Assembly: GCA_040772885.1 (NCBI GenBank)
Contig: JAXGXF010000013.1
Coordinates: 1 to 58,663 of the forward strand
Length of the DNA stretch: 58,663 nucleotides
Reading direction: 5' to 3'
Source: Pullichristensenella sp002068815
Lineage (GTDB): Bacteria; Bacillota; Clostridia; Christensenellales; Aristaeellaceae
Below, piece after piece: positions 1 through 8,990 of this stretch; position 1 is the first letter of the stretch; the number at the start of each line of letters is the position of its first letter. The notes beneath the pieces were generated by a model that saw nothing but the letters and a program-made list of their open reading frames with translations, made no database searches and was not told where the DNA came from. The translations under genes and the position numbers were made by a program.

Positions 1-61
1 AATAAATCAGTGATTACCTAGGTTTGTCGGCATGCCAGTACCGTATATGGCCCGCCGACCC

Positions 62-79
62 GCAATCCGCAGGCGGATT
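62..79. repeat. Palindromic hairpin in intergenic region
   Basis: Perfect inverted repeat CAATCCGC-AG-GCGGATTG in the first 158 bases of the window, which hold no gene. It is not followed by a T-run on either strand, so it is not an obvious terminator; it may be a dispersed intergenic palindrome. Confidence 0.5.
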
Positions 80-104
80 GCCAAACCCCCCGTTTTTCGG
101 CAAT

Positions 105-140
105 CCAACAAAAATCGACGGGAGCGCGATGTGCGCTCCC
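105..140 (-). terminator. Rho-independent terminator of htrA
   Basis: On the minus strand the stem GGGAGCGC / GCGCTCCC (5-base loop, plus positions 120-140) is followed within a few bases by ATTTTTG, 19 bases past the htrA stop codon. Confidence 0.75.
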
Positions 141-158
141 GCCATTTTTATAGGTTTG

Positions 159-1307
159 TCAGTCGAGTATCTTGAGCTCCACGTCGACGGTCAGCTTCTC
201 GTAGTCCGAGAGGCGGGTGCCGTCCTCGTTGTAGTAGCGGTAGACCGTGAGCTGCACGCTGTCCCCGACCTTGCTCTTGTCGATCTCCGAGGTCAGGTCG
301 GTCGCGGTGTAGACGCGCTTGCCGTTCGCCTCGGTGATGATGTCGTAGGGCTTGAGGCCCGCTTCGTCGGCGGGGGAACCCTCCTCGACCTTGTCAATCT
401 GCACGCCGGCCGGCGGGTAGCTGCGAATCGCCTCTTCCGGGCCGTCGACGGACTTGACCGTCACGCCCATCCTCGGGCGCACGACCTTGCCGGTGTCGAT
501 CAATTGCGTGATGATGTCCTTCGCGGTGTTGATCGGGACGCAGAACCCGAGTCCCTCGTAGATCGTCGAGTAGCTCGTCATCAGCTTGAGCGTCGGGATG
601 CCGATCAGCTCGCCCTTCGAGTTGAGCAGCGCGCCGCCGGAGTTGCCGGCGTTGATCGCCGCGTCGACCTGAATGGTCGATACCGAGCGCCCGAAGTTGC
701 CCGCGTTCACGCCCTCGCGCTGGAGGCCGGAGACGATGCCCGCGGTGACGGTTCCGAACAGGACCTCGTCGCCGCCGGGGTTGCCGATGACGATCGCGAG
801 CTCGCCGATCTGCAGTTGGTCGCTGTCGCCCAGCGGCACCGGCGTCGCGCCGTCGGGCGCGGCCTCGGTGAACTTCAGGATCGCGATGTCGGTTCCGTCA
901 TCCCAGCCCTTCAGCTCGACGTCCATCAGGGTTCCGTCCAGCCACTCGATCTGGAAGCTCTCGCCGCCCTCGACGACGTGGTAGTTCGTCAGGATGTAGC
1001 CGCCCTTGCCGCCGTCCAGCGCCTGGATGTAAGTGCCGGAGCCGTAGCCGATCTCCTCCGTGCCGACCTGCCGCGTGCGCGGGTCCCAGGTCGAGGCGCT
1101 CGTGATGACCTGCACCACCGAGGGCCGGACGTTCGCCGCGATTTCGGGCACCGGGTTGGAGCTCGAGTAGATCGCGTCGATGCCGGGCGCCGTGCTCTCC
1201 GCGACGGCGTTCGTGCGCCGGATAAGGATGAGCCCGCCGGCGATGCTCAGGACAATCGCGATGGTGAGCAGTATGCTCACGCGCTTCATGACCAAATTCT
1301 TTTTCAT
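159..1307 (-). CDS. htrA: HtrA/DegP-like serine protease with PDZ domain
   Basis: Membrane-anchored S1C trypsin-like protease for extracytoplasmic protein quality control. An N-terminal membrane segment lies at about residues 10-30 after a Lys/Arg-rich start. The catalytic triad is visible: His110 in TNYHVV, Asp140 in DGTDIAIL and Ser223 in AGNSGGAL. One PDZ domain follows (about 275-370, RPRMGVTV to ANGKRV). At 382 aa it has the usual length for single-PDZ Bacillota HtrA. The ATG at 1307 was chosen because AAGGAGG lies 9 bases upstream; a GTG nine bases further out abuts the Shine-Dalgarno sequence. It lies just downstream of a two-component system, as htrA-type genes do in CssRS-like loci, and its own promoter region carries TTCACA repeats also found upstream of the response regulator. 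Confidence 0.93.
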   Translation of the reverse strand: MKKNLVMKRVSILLTIAIVLSIAGGLILIRRTNAVAESTAPGIDAIYSSSNPVPEIAANVRPSVVQVITSASTWDPRTRQVGTEEIGYGSGTYIQALDGGKGGYILTNYHVVEGGESFQIEWLDGTLMDVELKGWDDGTDIAILKFTEAAPDGATPVPLGDSDQLQIGELAIVIGNPGGDEVLFGTVTAGIVSGLQREGVNAGNFGRSVSTIQVDAAINAGNSGGALLNSKGELIGIPTLKLMTSYSTIYEGLGFCVPINTAKDIITQLIDTGKVVRPRMGVTVKSVDGPEEAIRSYPPAGVQIDKVEEGSPADEAGLKPYDIITEANGKRVYTATDLTSEIDKSKVGDSVQLTVYRYYNEDGTRLSDYEKLTVDVELKILD

Positions 1308-1339
1308 TTTTTTCACCCTCCTTTTGGGTCTGTGCTTGT

Positions 1340-1382
1340 AGTATAAACCACAGTTTGCGAAATCGCATGAACAAACTGTGAA
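1340..1382 (-). promoter_or_regulatory. htrA promoter with inverted repeat and TTCACA direct repeats
   Basis: A -10 TATACT lies at 1345-1340 (minus). Upstream is a 9-bp inverted repeat CACAGTTTG-N14-CAAACTGTG (1349-1380). Overlapping it are two hexamers, TTCACA (1382-1377) and TTCATG (1371-1366), spaced 11 bp apart, the usual phasing for OmpR-family regulators. No good -35 is visible, which fits an activator-dependent promoter. The inverted repeat could alternatively be a weak terminator for the kinase gene. Confidence 0.5.
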
Positions 1383-1391
1383 CGTTTGGCA

Positions 1392-2837
1392 TTATCCGGC
1401 TTTTTTTTCGTCCGCCGCCGGGAGCGAGAAGCGGAACACCGTCTCGCCGGGCTTCGAATCGACGGAGATGTCGGTCCCGTGCTGTTCGAGGATCCGCTTG
1501 ACGATCGAGAGCCCGAGTCCCGTGCCCATACCCGAAGTATGCGCTTTATCCGCCTTGTAGAAACGGTCGAAGATGAAGGGTAAATCTTCCGTCGAAATGC
1601 CCGGGCCGCTGTCCCTGACCCACGCGACGACGCGCTTCCCCTCGCGCCTGGCGCCGACCGAGAGCGTGCCGCCGTCCGGCAGGAATTTCAGCGCGTTGTC
1701 GATCAGGTTTCCGACCACCTGCTGTATCCGCTCGGGATCGGCCTCGACGTAGCCCGGCTCGTCCGGGAAGTCCGCCTCGACGTTCGCGCGCTTCTCGTCG
1801 ATGCGCGGCTCGAAGCGCAGAAGCGTCCTGCGGATCAGCTCGTTGATGTCGAGCCGCATCAGGTTCAGCGGGAACTTGCCGGACTCGAAGCGCGACAGGT
1901 CCAACAGGTCGTTGACGAGGTTCGTCAGCCGCGCGGTCTCGTCGAGCACGACGCCCATGTACTTCTCGCGGTCCTCCTCCGGGAACGTCCCGTCGCGAAG
2001 CGCCTGCACATAGCCCTGTATGCACGTAAGCGGCGAGCGAAGCTCGTGCGACACGCTCGCGACGAAACCCCTGCGGCTCTCCTCGAGCGTCGAAAGCGCG
2101 AACGCCATCTTGTTGATCTCCTCGCCGAGCGCCTGCAATTCCCCGCCGCAGTGGAGCTCGACGCGCCGCCCGAGCTCGCCGCGCGAAAAATCGCGCACGG
2201 CCGCGATCAACTCGTTCAGCGGGTTCGTCTGGCTGCGCGCGAGTATGAACGACAGCGCGATGCCCAGCGCCAGCACGCCGAGGCCCGCGGGCAGAAGCGC
2301 CGGAAGCACGTCCGTGAGCTTTACCCGCAGCGACTCCGTCGAGATGTGCAGAAGCACCGCGCCGACGACGTGGCCCTCGCTGTACGTCCACGGCACGCCG
2401 ATCGTCACGATCTCGTCGCCGAGCTCCGGGAACAGCCCCTGCACGCGAATCTCGCTGCCCTGGTAGATCGACTGCAGCTGCAGCGCGACCGCCTCGCTCG
2501 TCGCGTACTCCGAGGTGTTCCAGCTGCTGTCGAGTATCTGCGCCTGGCCGGAGTTGTAGCTGACGATCCAGATGTCGGCGTTGTAGCGGTCGTGTATGTG
2601 CGTGAGCTTGCGGCGGATGACGAACTGCATCGTCGTGTTCTCGCGCACGAACTGCAGCTGGTTTAAGTGCGACATGTACTCCGCGACCTCGCGCGCCTGC
2701 TGGCGCACCTCGTCCTCGTAGGACTCCTGCCGCTGCGCCTGCAGGGTCGCCGCGAGCGTGACCGTGAACAGCGCCACGGTCGCCAGCGTCGCCATCAGAA
2801 ACGCCGCGAACGTCCGGACGAATATGCCGCCGCGCAC
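1392..2837 (-). CDS. Sensor histidine kinase (HAMP-HisKA-HATPase)
   Basis: Membrane sensor kinase that autophosphorylates and passes phosphate to the adjacent response regulator. The 481 aa show TM1 (about 7-30), an extracytoplasmic sensor of about 145 residues, TM2 (about 178-200), a HAMP linker, the HisKA H-box SHELRSPLT with His264, and HATPase motifs: N-box NLIDNALKF, G1 DSGPGIS and G2 GTGLGLSIV. The start is a GTG one base after the stop of the response-regulator gene, preceded by GAGGTG. The pair resembles CssRS/PhoPR-type systems. The sensory signal cannot be read from the sequence; protein-secretion stress is a plausible inference from the neighbouring HtrA gene. Confidence 0.93.
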   Translation of the reverse strand: MRGGIFVRTFAAFLMATLATVALFTVTLAATLQAQRQESYEDEVRQQAREVAEYMSHLNQLQFVRENTTMQFVIRRKLTHIHDRYNADIWIVSYNSGQAQILDSSWNTSEYATSEAVALQLQSIYQGSEIRVQGLFPELGDEIVTIGVPWTYSEGHVVGAVLLHISTESLRVKLTDVLPALLPAGLGVLALGIALSFILARSQTNPLNELIAAVRDFSRGELGRRVELHCGGELQALGEEINKMAFALSTLEESRRGFVASVSHELRSPLTCIQGYVQALRDGTFPEEDREKYMGVVLDETARLTNLVNDLLDLSRFESGKFPLNLMRLDINELIRRTLLRFEPRIDEKRANVEADFPDEPGYVEADPERIQQVVGNLIDNALKFLPDGGTLSVGARREGKRVVAWVRDSGPGISTEDLPFIFDRFYKADKAHTSGMGTGLGLSIVKRILEQHGTDISVDSKPGETVFRFSLPAADEKKAG

Positions 2838-2838
2838 T

Positions 2839-3522
2839 TCACTTCACCTCGAACTTGTAGCCGACGCCCCAGACGGTCTTGATCTGCCAGCCGAGCGCCT
2901 CGCCGCCGAGCAGCTTCTCGCGCAGCCGCTTCACGTGCACGTCGACGGTCCTGGAATCCCCGAAGTAGTCGTACCCCCACACCTGCTCCAAGAGCTGCTC
3001 GCGCGTGAACACCATCCCCGGGTGGCTCGCGAGGAAGTACAGAAGCTCAATCTCCCGCGGCGGCATGTCCAGCGCCTTTCCCATGTAGGTGACCGTATAC
3101 TGGCTTATGTTGATCGCGAGCCCCGGGAACGCGAGCTCCCTCTCGGGCGCCTCCGCGGCCTGAAAGCGGCGGATGACCGCCTTGATGCGCGCGACCAGCT
3201 CCTTCATGTCGAAGGGCTTCACGATGTAGTCGTCCGCGCCGAGCTCGAGCCCCAGCACCTTGTCGAACGTCTCGTCCTTCGCCGTCAGCATGATGATCGG
3301 GATGTTCGAAATCTTGCGCACCTCGCGGCACACCTGCCAGCCGTCCATGCCCGGGAGCATGATGTCCAGGAGCATCAGGTTCGGCGGCGCCGCGCGGAAC
3401 TGCCGAAGCGCCTCGTCGCCGCGGTCGGCGGCCGTGACCTCGAAGCCCTCGCGCTCGAGGTAGATGTTGACCAACTGCCGGATGTTCGGATCGTCGTCCA
3501 CGACCATGATCTTCGACTTCAT
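2839..3522 (-). CDS. OmpR/PhoB-family response regulator
   Basis: DNA-binding response regulator partnered with the kinase immediately downstream. The receiver domain (about 1-115) has the acidic pocket DDDP, the phosphoacceptor Asp53 in LLDIMLPG and the switch Lys in LTAKDE. A C-terminal winged-helix domain (about 130-227) contains GMVFTREQLLEQVWGY and RTVDVHVKRLREKL, typical of the OmpR family. The 227-aa length is standard. The ATG at 3522 was chosen for its strong GGAGGGG site; the frame remains open far upstream but that part overlaps the next gene and looks non-coding. A TACAAT -10 and TTCACA repeats upstream suggest autoregulation. Confidence 0.95.
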   Translation of the reverse strand: MKSKIMVVDDDPNIRQLVNIYLEREGFEVTAADRGDEALRQFRAAPPNLMLLDIMLPGMDGWQVCREVRKISNIPIIMLTAKDETFDKVLGLELGADDYIVKPFDMKELVARIKAVIRRFQAAEAPERELAFPGLAINISQYTVTYMGKALDMPPREIELLYFLASHPGMVFTREQLLEQVWGYDYFGDSRTVDVHVKRLREKLLGGEALGWQIKTVWGVGYKFEVK

Positions 3523-3542
3523 CGGGTTCCCCTCCGTGCGCC

Positions 3543-3574
3543 ATTGTACTGCGAAGGTGTGAATGCGCTGTGAA
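3543..3574 (-). promoter_or_regulatory. Response-regulator operon promoter with 11-bp TTCACA repeat
   Basis: The minus strand shows TTCACA-GCGCA-TTCACA (3574-3558), two identical hexamers in 11-bp phase, then a TACAAT -10 (3548-3543) 9 bases further on. The same TTCACA-N5-TTCA arrangement lies upstream of htrA, suggesting one regulon. Confidence 0.55.
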
Positions 3575-3581
3575 CGCGAAT

Positions 3582-4052
3582 TTAAACTTTTGGCAGAGGC
3601 TCGGCCCGGCGAAGGAGCGGCCTCATCCGCTTTCTCCAGGACTCCGGGACGGTCAGCACGATCGTGTCTCCCCGCCTGGCCGCCTCCCGCGCGCGCATGC
3701 GCGGCAGCGGATTTTCGGAGACGATCAGGCTTACCCCGAAGCCCCTGCGCTCGACCGCATACAGGTGCGCGCCCTCCATCGGAATCCGCCGCCGGAGCCG
3801 CCAGCCCTCGACGCGCGCCGATTTGCGCGTAAACGTGTAGCGCGCGAACAAACTGGTGGACGGCATCCCCCAGCGCATCATGCCGTACATGATCAGCGGC
3901 GGGGGGAGGAGGGCGAGCGGAAGAAGCAGCGGAAAATACGGGGAGCGGAGGGCGTCCATGCCGTTTCCCACCATCAAAAACAACGTGGCGGCCCAAAAAA
4001 GCCATGTGAATCGAAGCGTGTGCGCGCGCATTGCGGTCCTTTTCCTTCGCAT
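3582..4052 (-). CDS. Small membrane protein of unknown function
   Basis: A 156-aa protein with a basic N-terminus, two predicted membrane segments close together (about 13-30 and 38-58) and a soluble C-terminal half ending in a very basic tail. No family is recognised; two N-terminal helices plus a beta-rich soluble tail would suit a YcxB- or PH-like membrane protein, but no diagnostic motif is visible. The start ATG at 4052 follows GGGAGG with 5-base spacing; an in-frame ATG eight codons later is an alternative. It starts 12 bases after mutS2 and is probably the last gene of the zapA-U32-mutS2 operon. Confidence 0.65.
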   Translation of the reverse strand: MRRKRTAMRAHTLRFTWLFWAATLFLMVGNGMDALRSPYFPLLLPLALLPPPLIMYGMMRWGMPSTSLFARYTFTRKSARVEGWRLRRRIPMEGAHLYAVERRGFGVSLIVSENPLPRMRAREAARRGDTIVLTVPESWRKRMRPLLRRAEPLPKV

Positions 4053-4064
4053 GTCCGCCTCCCC

Positions 4065-6416
4065 CTATTTCAACGTCACGACCGTCACGCCGTCCTCCCC
4101 CTCGCCGTATCGCCCGAGCCGGAACTCCGAGACGGCGGAGTGCTGCTTCAAATGCGACTGTATGCCGCTTCGAAGCACGCCGGTGCCCTTTCCGTGGATG
4201 ATGTTCACGAGCTTCAATTTGTTGAGCACCGCGCCGTCCAGGAACATGTCGACCGCGAACGTCGCGTCCTCGAGGTTCATGCCGCGAACATCGACCTCGG
4301 TCTCGACCGCGCGCGGCGCGAGCGCGGCGGAAGATCCGGACGGGACTCTGCGCTTCGGCTTCTCGGGCGCGGCGCGGCGCACGTCCTTTACGTTGACCTT
4401 GAGCTTCAGGGCCCCCGCCTGCACGGTCAGGTCGCCCCTCGCGTCCGGGGCCGTCAGCGCCTCGCCGCGGGCGTTGAGCGTCAGCAGCAGCACCGGGTCG
4501 CCGGGCTTCAAATCCGCGGGAATCTCCGCATCCCCGGGATGGACGGGCTTCACGACGTCCGCGTTCTCGTCCGCCGCGTCCTTCAACTGCTGGCGCAGGT
4601 TGTGGAGCTCGTGCTCCTTGACGCTCGCGGCGCTCATCCGCTTGAGCTCCGAGATCACTTGCTCGGCCTCGCGCTGCGCCTTCGAAAGGACCTTGCGCGC
4701 CTCCTCCTTCGCCTTCTTGAGCTCCGCGTCGCGCCGGGACGCGATCTCCTTCTGCAATTTCTCGGCCTCGTCGCGCAGCTTCTGCGTCTCGATGTGCGCT
4801 TGCTCCGCGAGCTTGCGCTCTTTCTCGGCGATCTGCCGGTGGTACTCGGCGTTCGCGATCACGTCCTCAAAGCGTATCTGGTCCTTCGTCAGCCGCTCGG
4901 CCGCGCCGCGGATCAGGAAATCCGGGAGTCCGAGCCGCCTCGAGATTTCAAACGCGTTCGACTTGCCCGGCACGCCGATCGACAGCCGATAGGTCGGCCG
5001 AAGCGTCTCGACATCGAACTCGACGGACGCGTTTTCGACGCCGGGCGTCGACAGCGCGAACGCCTTCAGCTCGCTGTAGTGCGTCGTCGCGAGCGTCGTG
5101 ACCTTCAATTTCAGCAGGTGCTCGAGTATCGCCATCGCGAGCGCCGCGCCCTCGGTCGGGTCGGTGCCCGCGCCGAGCTCGTCGAACAGCGCGAGCGACC
5201 GCTCCGTCACGCTCGCGAGCATGCCGACGATGTTCGTCATGTGCGACGAGAACGTCGAGAGCGACTGCTCGATCGACTGCTCGTCGCCGATGTCCGCGAA
5301 CACCTCGTCGAACACCGGCAATTCGCTCCCGAACGCAGCCGGAATCTGCATGCCGGACTGCGCCATCAGCGTCAGAAGCCCGACGGTCTTGAGCGTCACG
5401 GTCTTGCCGCCGGTGTTCGGGCCGGTGATGATCAGCGCCGTGAAGTCGCCGCCCATCCACAGCGTCGACGGAACGACCGCCTCGGGGTCGATCAGCGGGT
5501 GCCGCGCGCGCATCAGGTTCACGCGCCCCTCCTCGTTCAGTTTCGGCGGCACCGCGCGCATCTCGCGGGAGAGCGCCGCGCGCGCGAAGATCGCGTCGAG
5601 CTTCGAGAGCACGGCGATGTTGTTTTTATACAGGTCCGCGTCCGGCGCGACGCGGTCGGAGAATTCGCCGAGTATCCGGTCGATCTCCTGCCGCTCCTTC
5701 AAGGACCACTGTTTCAGGTCGTTTCCGATTTCGACGACCGCCGCGGGCTCGATGAACAGCGTCGAGCCGCTGCCGGACTGGTCGTGCACGAGCCCCGGCA
5801 CCGCCTGCCGGCTGTCCGCGCGCACCGGGATCACGTAGCGGCCGTTGCGCATCGTGATGATCGAGTCCTGCAGGTATTTCTGCATCGAGGACGAGCGGAT
5901 GATTGCGTTCAGGCGCTCGCGTACCTTGTCGTTCAGGACCCGTATGTGGCGGCGGATCTCGTAGAGCTCGGGGCTCGCGCGGTCGGCCATCTCGTCCTCG
6001 GAGAGTATCGCGTTGAATATCTCCTCCTCGAGCGGCCGGTTCGTCGCGAGCGTCGAGGCGAGCTCGGTCAGCCTCGGCGTGTCCTCGCGGTCGCTGACGA
6101 GCGAGCCGCGCACCGACCGCGCCGCGCGCAGCCCCTCGGCGATCAGGAGCAGCGCGCGCATCGAGAGCGTCGCGCCGACCTTCGCCAATTGCAAATGCTC
6201 CGAGACGTCCTGAAAATACGCCATCGGCGAGCCGCCGTGGTACGCGTACGCGGCGAGCGCCTCCTCGGTCTCCTGCTGCAGAAGCCGAACGGCGAATGGG
6301 TCGCCCGACGGCCGCGTCGCGAGCGCCGCCGCCTTTCCGGGGTCGGTCATGCAGAGCTTCGCGAGCCGGTCGAGGATTTTCGGATATTCCAATACCCTGA
6401 GATTTCGGTCTTGCAT
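4065..6416 (-). CDS. mutS2: Endonuclease MutS2 (ribosome-collision/recombination factor)
   Basis: MutS2 is a MutS-family ATPase that in Bacillota splits collided ribosomes and limits homologous recombination. This 783-aa protein has the typical length. It shows the core helical region, Walker A GPNTGGKT (about residue 330), the signature segment with ALFDELGAGTDP, a long charged coiled-coil clamp rich in KLAEQAH/EKLQKE, and a C-terminal Smr nuclease domain (about 705-783) with DVRGMNLEDA and the HGKGTGVLR motif. The ATG at 6416 matches the family start MQDRNLRVLEYPKI; the open frame continues upstream only in the shadow of the next gene. It begins 2 bases after the U32 gene, so the two are co-transcribed. 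Confidence 0.97.
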   Translation of the reverse strand: MQDRNLRVLEYPKILDRLAKLCMTDPGKAAALATRPSGDPFAVRLLQQETEEALAAYAYHGGSPMAYFQDVSEHLQLAKVGATLSMRALLLIAEGLRAARSVRGSLVSDREDTPRLTELASTLATNRPLEEEIFNAILSEDEMADRASPELYEIRRHIRVLNDKVRERLNAIIRSSSMQKYLQDSIITMRNGRYVIPVRADSRQAVPGLVHDQSGSGSTLFIEPAAVVEIGNDLKQWSLKERQEIDRILGEFSDRVAPDADLYKNNIAVLSKLDAIFARAALSREMRAVPPKLNEEGRVNLMRARHPLIDPEAVVPSTLWMGGDFTALIITGPNTGGKTVTLKTVGLLTLMAQSGMQIPAAFGSELPVFDEVFADIGDEQSIEQSLSTFSSHMTNIVGMLASVTERSLALFDELGAGTDPTEGAALAMAILEHLLKLKVTTLATTHYSELKAFALSTPGVENASVEFDVETLRPTYRLSIGVPGKSNAFEISRRLGLPDFLIRGAAERLTKDQIRFEDVIANAEYHRQIAEKERKLAEQAHIETQKLRDEAEKLQKEIASRRDAELKKAKEEARKVLSKAQREAEQVISELKRMSAASVKEHELHNLRQQLKDAADENADVVKPVHPGDAEIPADLKPGDPVLLLTLNARGEALTAPDARGDLTVQAGALKLKVNVKDVRRAAPEKPKRRVPSGSSAALAPRAVETEVDVRGMNLEDATFAVDMFLDGAVLNKLKLVNIIHGKGTGVLRSGIQSHLKQHSAVSEFRLGRYGEGEDGVTVVTLK

Positions 6417-6418
6417 AT

Positions 6419-8692
6419 TTATTCTACTCCGCGGAAGTAATGTCCGGTCGTCGTTTCGAGGCCGTCGAACGCGCGCAAATCGGGCCTTTCGCCGTCGAGC
6501 GCCGCGCGGTGCGCCTGGACGATCGCCTCGACCGGCTCGCCGGCGTCCAACAGCAGGAGCCAGCCGGACGCCCTCGGAAGCCGGTCGAACCGGCGCATGA
6601 GCGACAGGGGCACGCTGTTGAGCACCTCGATCACGCAGCCCTCGCCCGACGCGACCCGGCGGAGCGGGAAGCCCACGCCCAGCCGGTCGGTCAGGGAAAG
6701 CCCATTGAGCGTTTCCGGCGCGCCGTCGCTCGGAGGGGCCTTCAAATCGCACCTCCTGCAGTCGGCGTGGCGGCCGGGGAGCGCCCAGTGCGCGCGGAGC
6801 GGACAGTGCCTGAGCTGCATCAGCGGCACGCGGCCCCACACGACCAGCTCCTTCTCGCCCGGGAGCGAGGCGATCTGGCGCGCGGTCAGCTCGACCGACG
6901 GAACGTAGCGCGGGACGCCCGCCTCCGCGATCGCGCGCGAATTGAACAGGTTCAGCGGGTATCCGGCGCGCTTCTCCCCCGGCCAGTCGAGCGCGAGGTG
7001 CGAGGCGTTCGTCCGATACGTGGCCGCGATGCGGTCGGCGTGTTCCTGCGCCCAGCGGCGAAGGCACTCGAGCGTCGCCGCGCCCGCGACCTGCGGCAGC
7101 GCGAGCGCGAACGGATGTCCCGCGAGCCGGTCGAGCGCCCGGTCGAGCGCCTCGACGCGCAGGTCGTCCGGCGCGAGCGCGATCTCGTCCGCGCCCGCAT
7201 TGAGTGCGCGAAGCAGCACGTCCGGGTCGGCGGACTGCGCGATCAGGCGCGCTTCCGACGCCTCGGGCCGGGGAATCGCAGGGAATTCCGCCGGGTTGAC
7301 GCGCTTCTTGTACGGCTCCAGCCGGAGGGCCGACAGTCCCTCGAGCGCGCTTCTTCGCAGCGCGTTCAGCTGCGACATCGCCGCGAACGCCATCTCATCC
7401 GCGCCGATCTCGACCGCGTCGATTCTGTACGCGGTGCCGCCGGTCTTTTGAATCTGCTCGCGCGCGCGGTCGGGATCAAACGGCCGCTTCTCGGCGCGCG
7501 CGACGGCGTCGCCCTCGGCGGCAAATGTAAACGCCCCATCCGAGACGGTCAGCCGCATCGGCTCCCCGATCCGAAGCGCCAGCGACGCCGAAACCGGCGC
7601 GAACCTGCGCGGCTGCTCATAGCTTTCCCGCGCGCGCCGCATCTGCCTGTCGTCGACGAGCCGGAAGATTCTGCCCCGAACGCCGATTTTCCCGCCCGCG
7701 CGGCCCTCGAACTTTACGGGAACGTCCTCCGCGCCCCGGGCGACCAGCGCGTCCTCCGTTTGGACGTCCTTCAGAAGCCGCCCGTTCTCGGCGACCAAGA
7801 CGCCTAGGTGATTCGGGCGCTCCGAAAACACGATGTCCGAATCGCGCGCGCCCCGGAGGTAGCCGCGGCTGAACCCGCCGCGGTTGAATATCTGCAGAAG
7901 CGCCTCGCGGTCGGCGTCGGCGATCGCTTCGCCGTCGAGCGCCCTTCGATAGACCGCGGTCGCGATCGCGACGTACTCCGCGCGCTTGAGTCTCCCCTCG
8001 ATCTTGAACGACGAGACCCCGGCCTCGCGCAGGACGCCGAGCTCGTCGACGAGCATCAGGTCGCGCGTCGAGAGCAGGTAGCCCTCCTTCTCGCGCAGCC
8101 GGTACGGGAGCCTGCACGGCTGCGCGCACATGCCGCGGTTGCCGCTTCGGGCCCCGACGAGGCTCGAAAACAGGCACTGGCCGGAGCAGCCGACGCACAG
8201 CGCGCCGTGGCAGAACGCCTCGAGCTCGACGCCGAGGCCCGCGCACCGCTCGATCTCGGAGAGCGGCATCTCCCGGGCGAGCACCGCGCGCGAAAAGCCA
8301 TGCCCGCGCAGGAATTCGACGCCCTGATGGTTGTGGACGGCCATCTGCGTGCTCGCGTGCAGCTTCACCTCCGGCGCGATCGTTCGGACCGACGCCGCGA
8401 CGCCCAGGTCCTGCACGATCGCCGCGTCCGCGCCCGCCTCGGCGATCTCCGCGATCTGCCGGTCGAGCTCCGGAAGCTCGTCCTCGCGCACGAGCGTGTT
8501 GAGCGTCACGTACGCCAAAACGCCGCGCAGGTGGCAGTACTCAATCGCCTCCCGCAGCCCCACGCCGTCGAAGTTGTCCGCGCCGCGCCGGGCGTTGAAC
8601 GATTTCGCGCCCAGGTACACCGCGTCCGCGCCGTTCTCGACCGCCGCCTTGAGCGCCTCCATTCCCCCGGCCGGGGCGAGAAGCTCCGTCAT
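6419..8692 (-). CDS. U32 family peptidase with DUF3656 (RlhA-like)
   Basis: Member of the collagenase-like U32 family. The N-terminus LLAPAGGMEALKAAV and the signature EAFCHGALCVGCSGQCLFS followed by CAQPCRLPY are diagnostic. Several more cysteines (HCPLR, CRRCDLK) lie in the C-terminal half, consistent with iron-sulfur binding in this family. The 757-aa length includes the middle DUF3656 domain, as in E. coli RlhA, which hydroxylates C2501 of 23S rRNA with prephenate; an RNA-modification role is therefore more likely than proteolysis, by inference. Its ATG overlaps the zapA stop codon (ATGA), so translation is coupled. Confidence 0.9.
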   Translation of the reverse strand: MTELLAPAGGMEALKAAVENGADAVYLGAKSFNARRGADNFDGVGLREAIEYCHLRGVLAYVTLNTLVREDELPELDRQIAEIAEAGADAAIVQDLGVAASVRTIAPEVKLHASTQMAVHNHQGVEFLRGHGFSRAVLAREMPLSEIERCAGLGVELEAFCHGALCVGCSGQCLFSSLVGARSGNRGMCAQPCRLPYRLREKEGYLLSTRDLMLVDELGVLREAGVSSFKIEGRLKRAEYVAIATAVYRRALDGEAIADADREALLQIFNRGGFSRGYLRGARDSDIVFSERPNHLGVLVAENGRLLKDVQTEDALVARGAEDVPVKFEGRAGGKIGVRGRIFRLVDDRQMRRARESYEQPRRFAPVSASLALRIGEPMRLTVSDGAFTFAAEGDAVARAEKRPFDPDRAREQIQKTGGTAYRIDAVEIGADEMAFAAMSQLNALRRSALEGLSALRLEPYKKRVNPAEFPAIPRPEASEARLIAQSADPDVLLRALNAGADEIALAPDDLRVEALDRALDRLAGHPFALALPQVAGAATLECLRRWAQEHADRIAATYRTNASHLALDWPGEKRAGYPLNLFNSRAIAEAGVPRYVPSVELTARQIASLPGEKELVVWGRVPLMQLRHCPLRAHWALPGRHADCRRCDLKAPPSDGAPETLNGLSLTDRLGVGFPLRRVASGEGCVIEVLNSVPLSLMRRFDRLPRASGWLLLLDAGEPVEAIVQAHRAALDGERPDLRAFDGLETTTGHYFRGVE

Positions 8693-8955
8693 TTTTTCGC
8701 CTCGGACGACTGGCGCGCCTCCTCGAGCTCCTTGCGCAGCCGGTTGATCTCGTCGTGCGCCTTGAGCATGTCGTCGGCTACGTTCATCGCCACGAGCACC
8801 GAAAGCTGCGCCTGCGGAAGCCGCGTCGAAAGCGAAAGCTCGCTCATCTTGCGATCGACGTACGAGGCAACGCGCTGCACGTGCGCTTCGTCGTCGTAAC
8901 TGGCAATCGTGTATTCCTTGCCCGCGACCCGCACCGTGGTCCGGATTTTCTGCAT
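8689..8955 (-). CDS. zapA: Cell division protein ZapA
   Basis: Small FtsZ-ring-associated protein that promotes bundling of FtsZ protofilaments. The 88-aa sequence has the ZapA head (VRVAGKEYTIASYDDEAHVQRVASYVD) broken here into motifs VAGKEYTIAS and HVQRVASYVD, followed by the helix LSVLVAMNVADDML and a C-terminal coiled coil of charged residues (about 60-88). Length is standard for Bacillota ZapA. The start ATG has GGGAGG 8 bases upstream and a good promoter ahead (TTGTAC-17-TAAGAT). It heads the operon with the U32 gene and mutS2; zapA next to U32 peptidase genes is common in Clostridia. Confidence 0.93.
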   Translation of the reverse strand: MQKIRTTVRVAGKEYTIASYDDEAHVQRVASYVDRKMSELSLSTRLPQAQLSVLVAMNVADDMLKAHDEINRLRKELEEARQSSEAKK

Positions 8956-8990
8956 ACCAAATCCTCCCGCATGATTATCTGCTATCCTTT

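Noticed and set aside
1349..1380. Inverted repeat downstream of the histidine kinase read as a terminator
   Set aside because: The 14-base loop and lack of a proper T-run make it a poor terminator, and it overlaps phased TTCACA repeats ahead of the htrA -10; treated as regulatory.
3570..6440. Very long plus-strand open frame (over 900 codons) opposite mutS2
   Set aside because: It mirrors a clear MutS2 gene, is full of Arg/His/Leu low-complexity sequence and has no ribosome site. High GC content removes stop codons from the antisense strand throughout this window.
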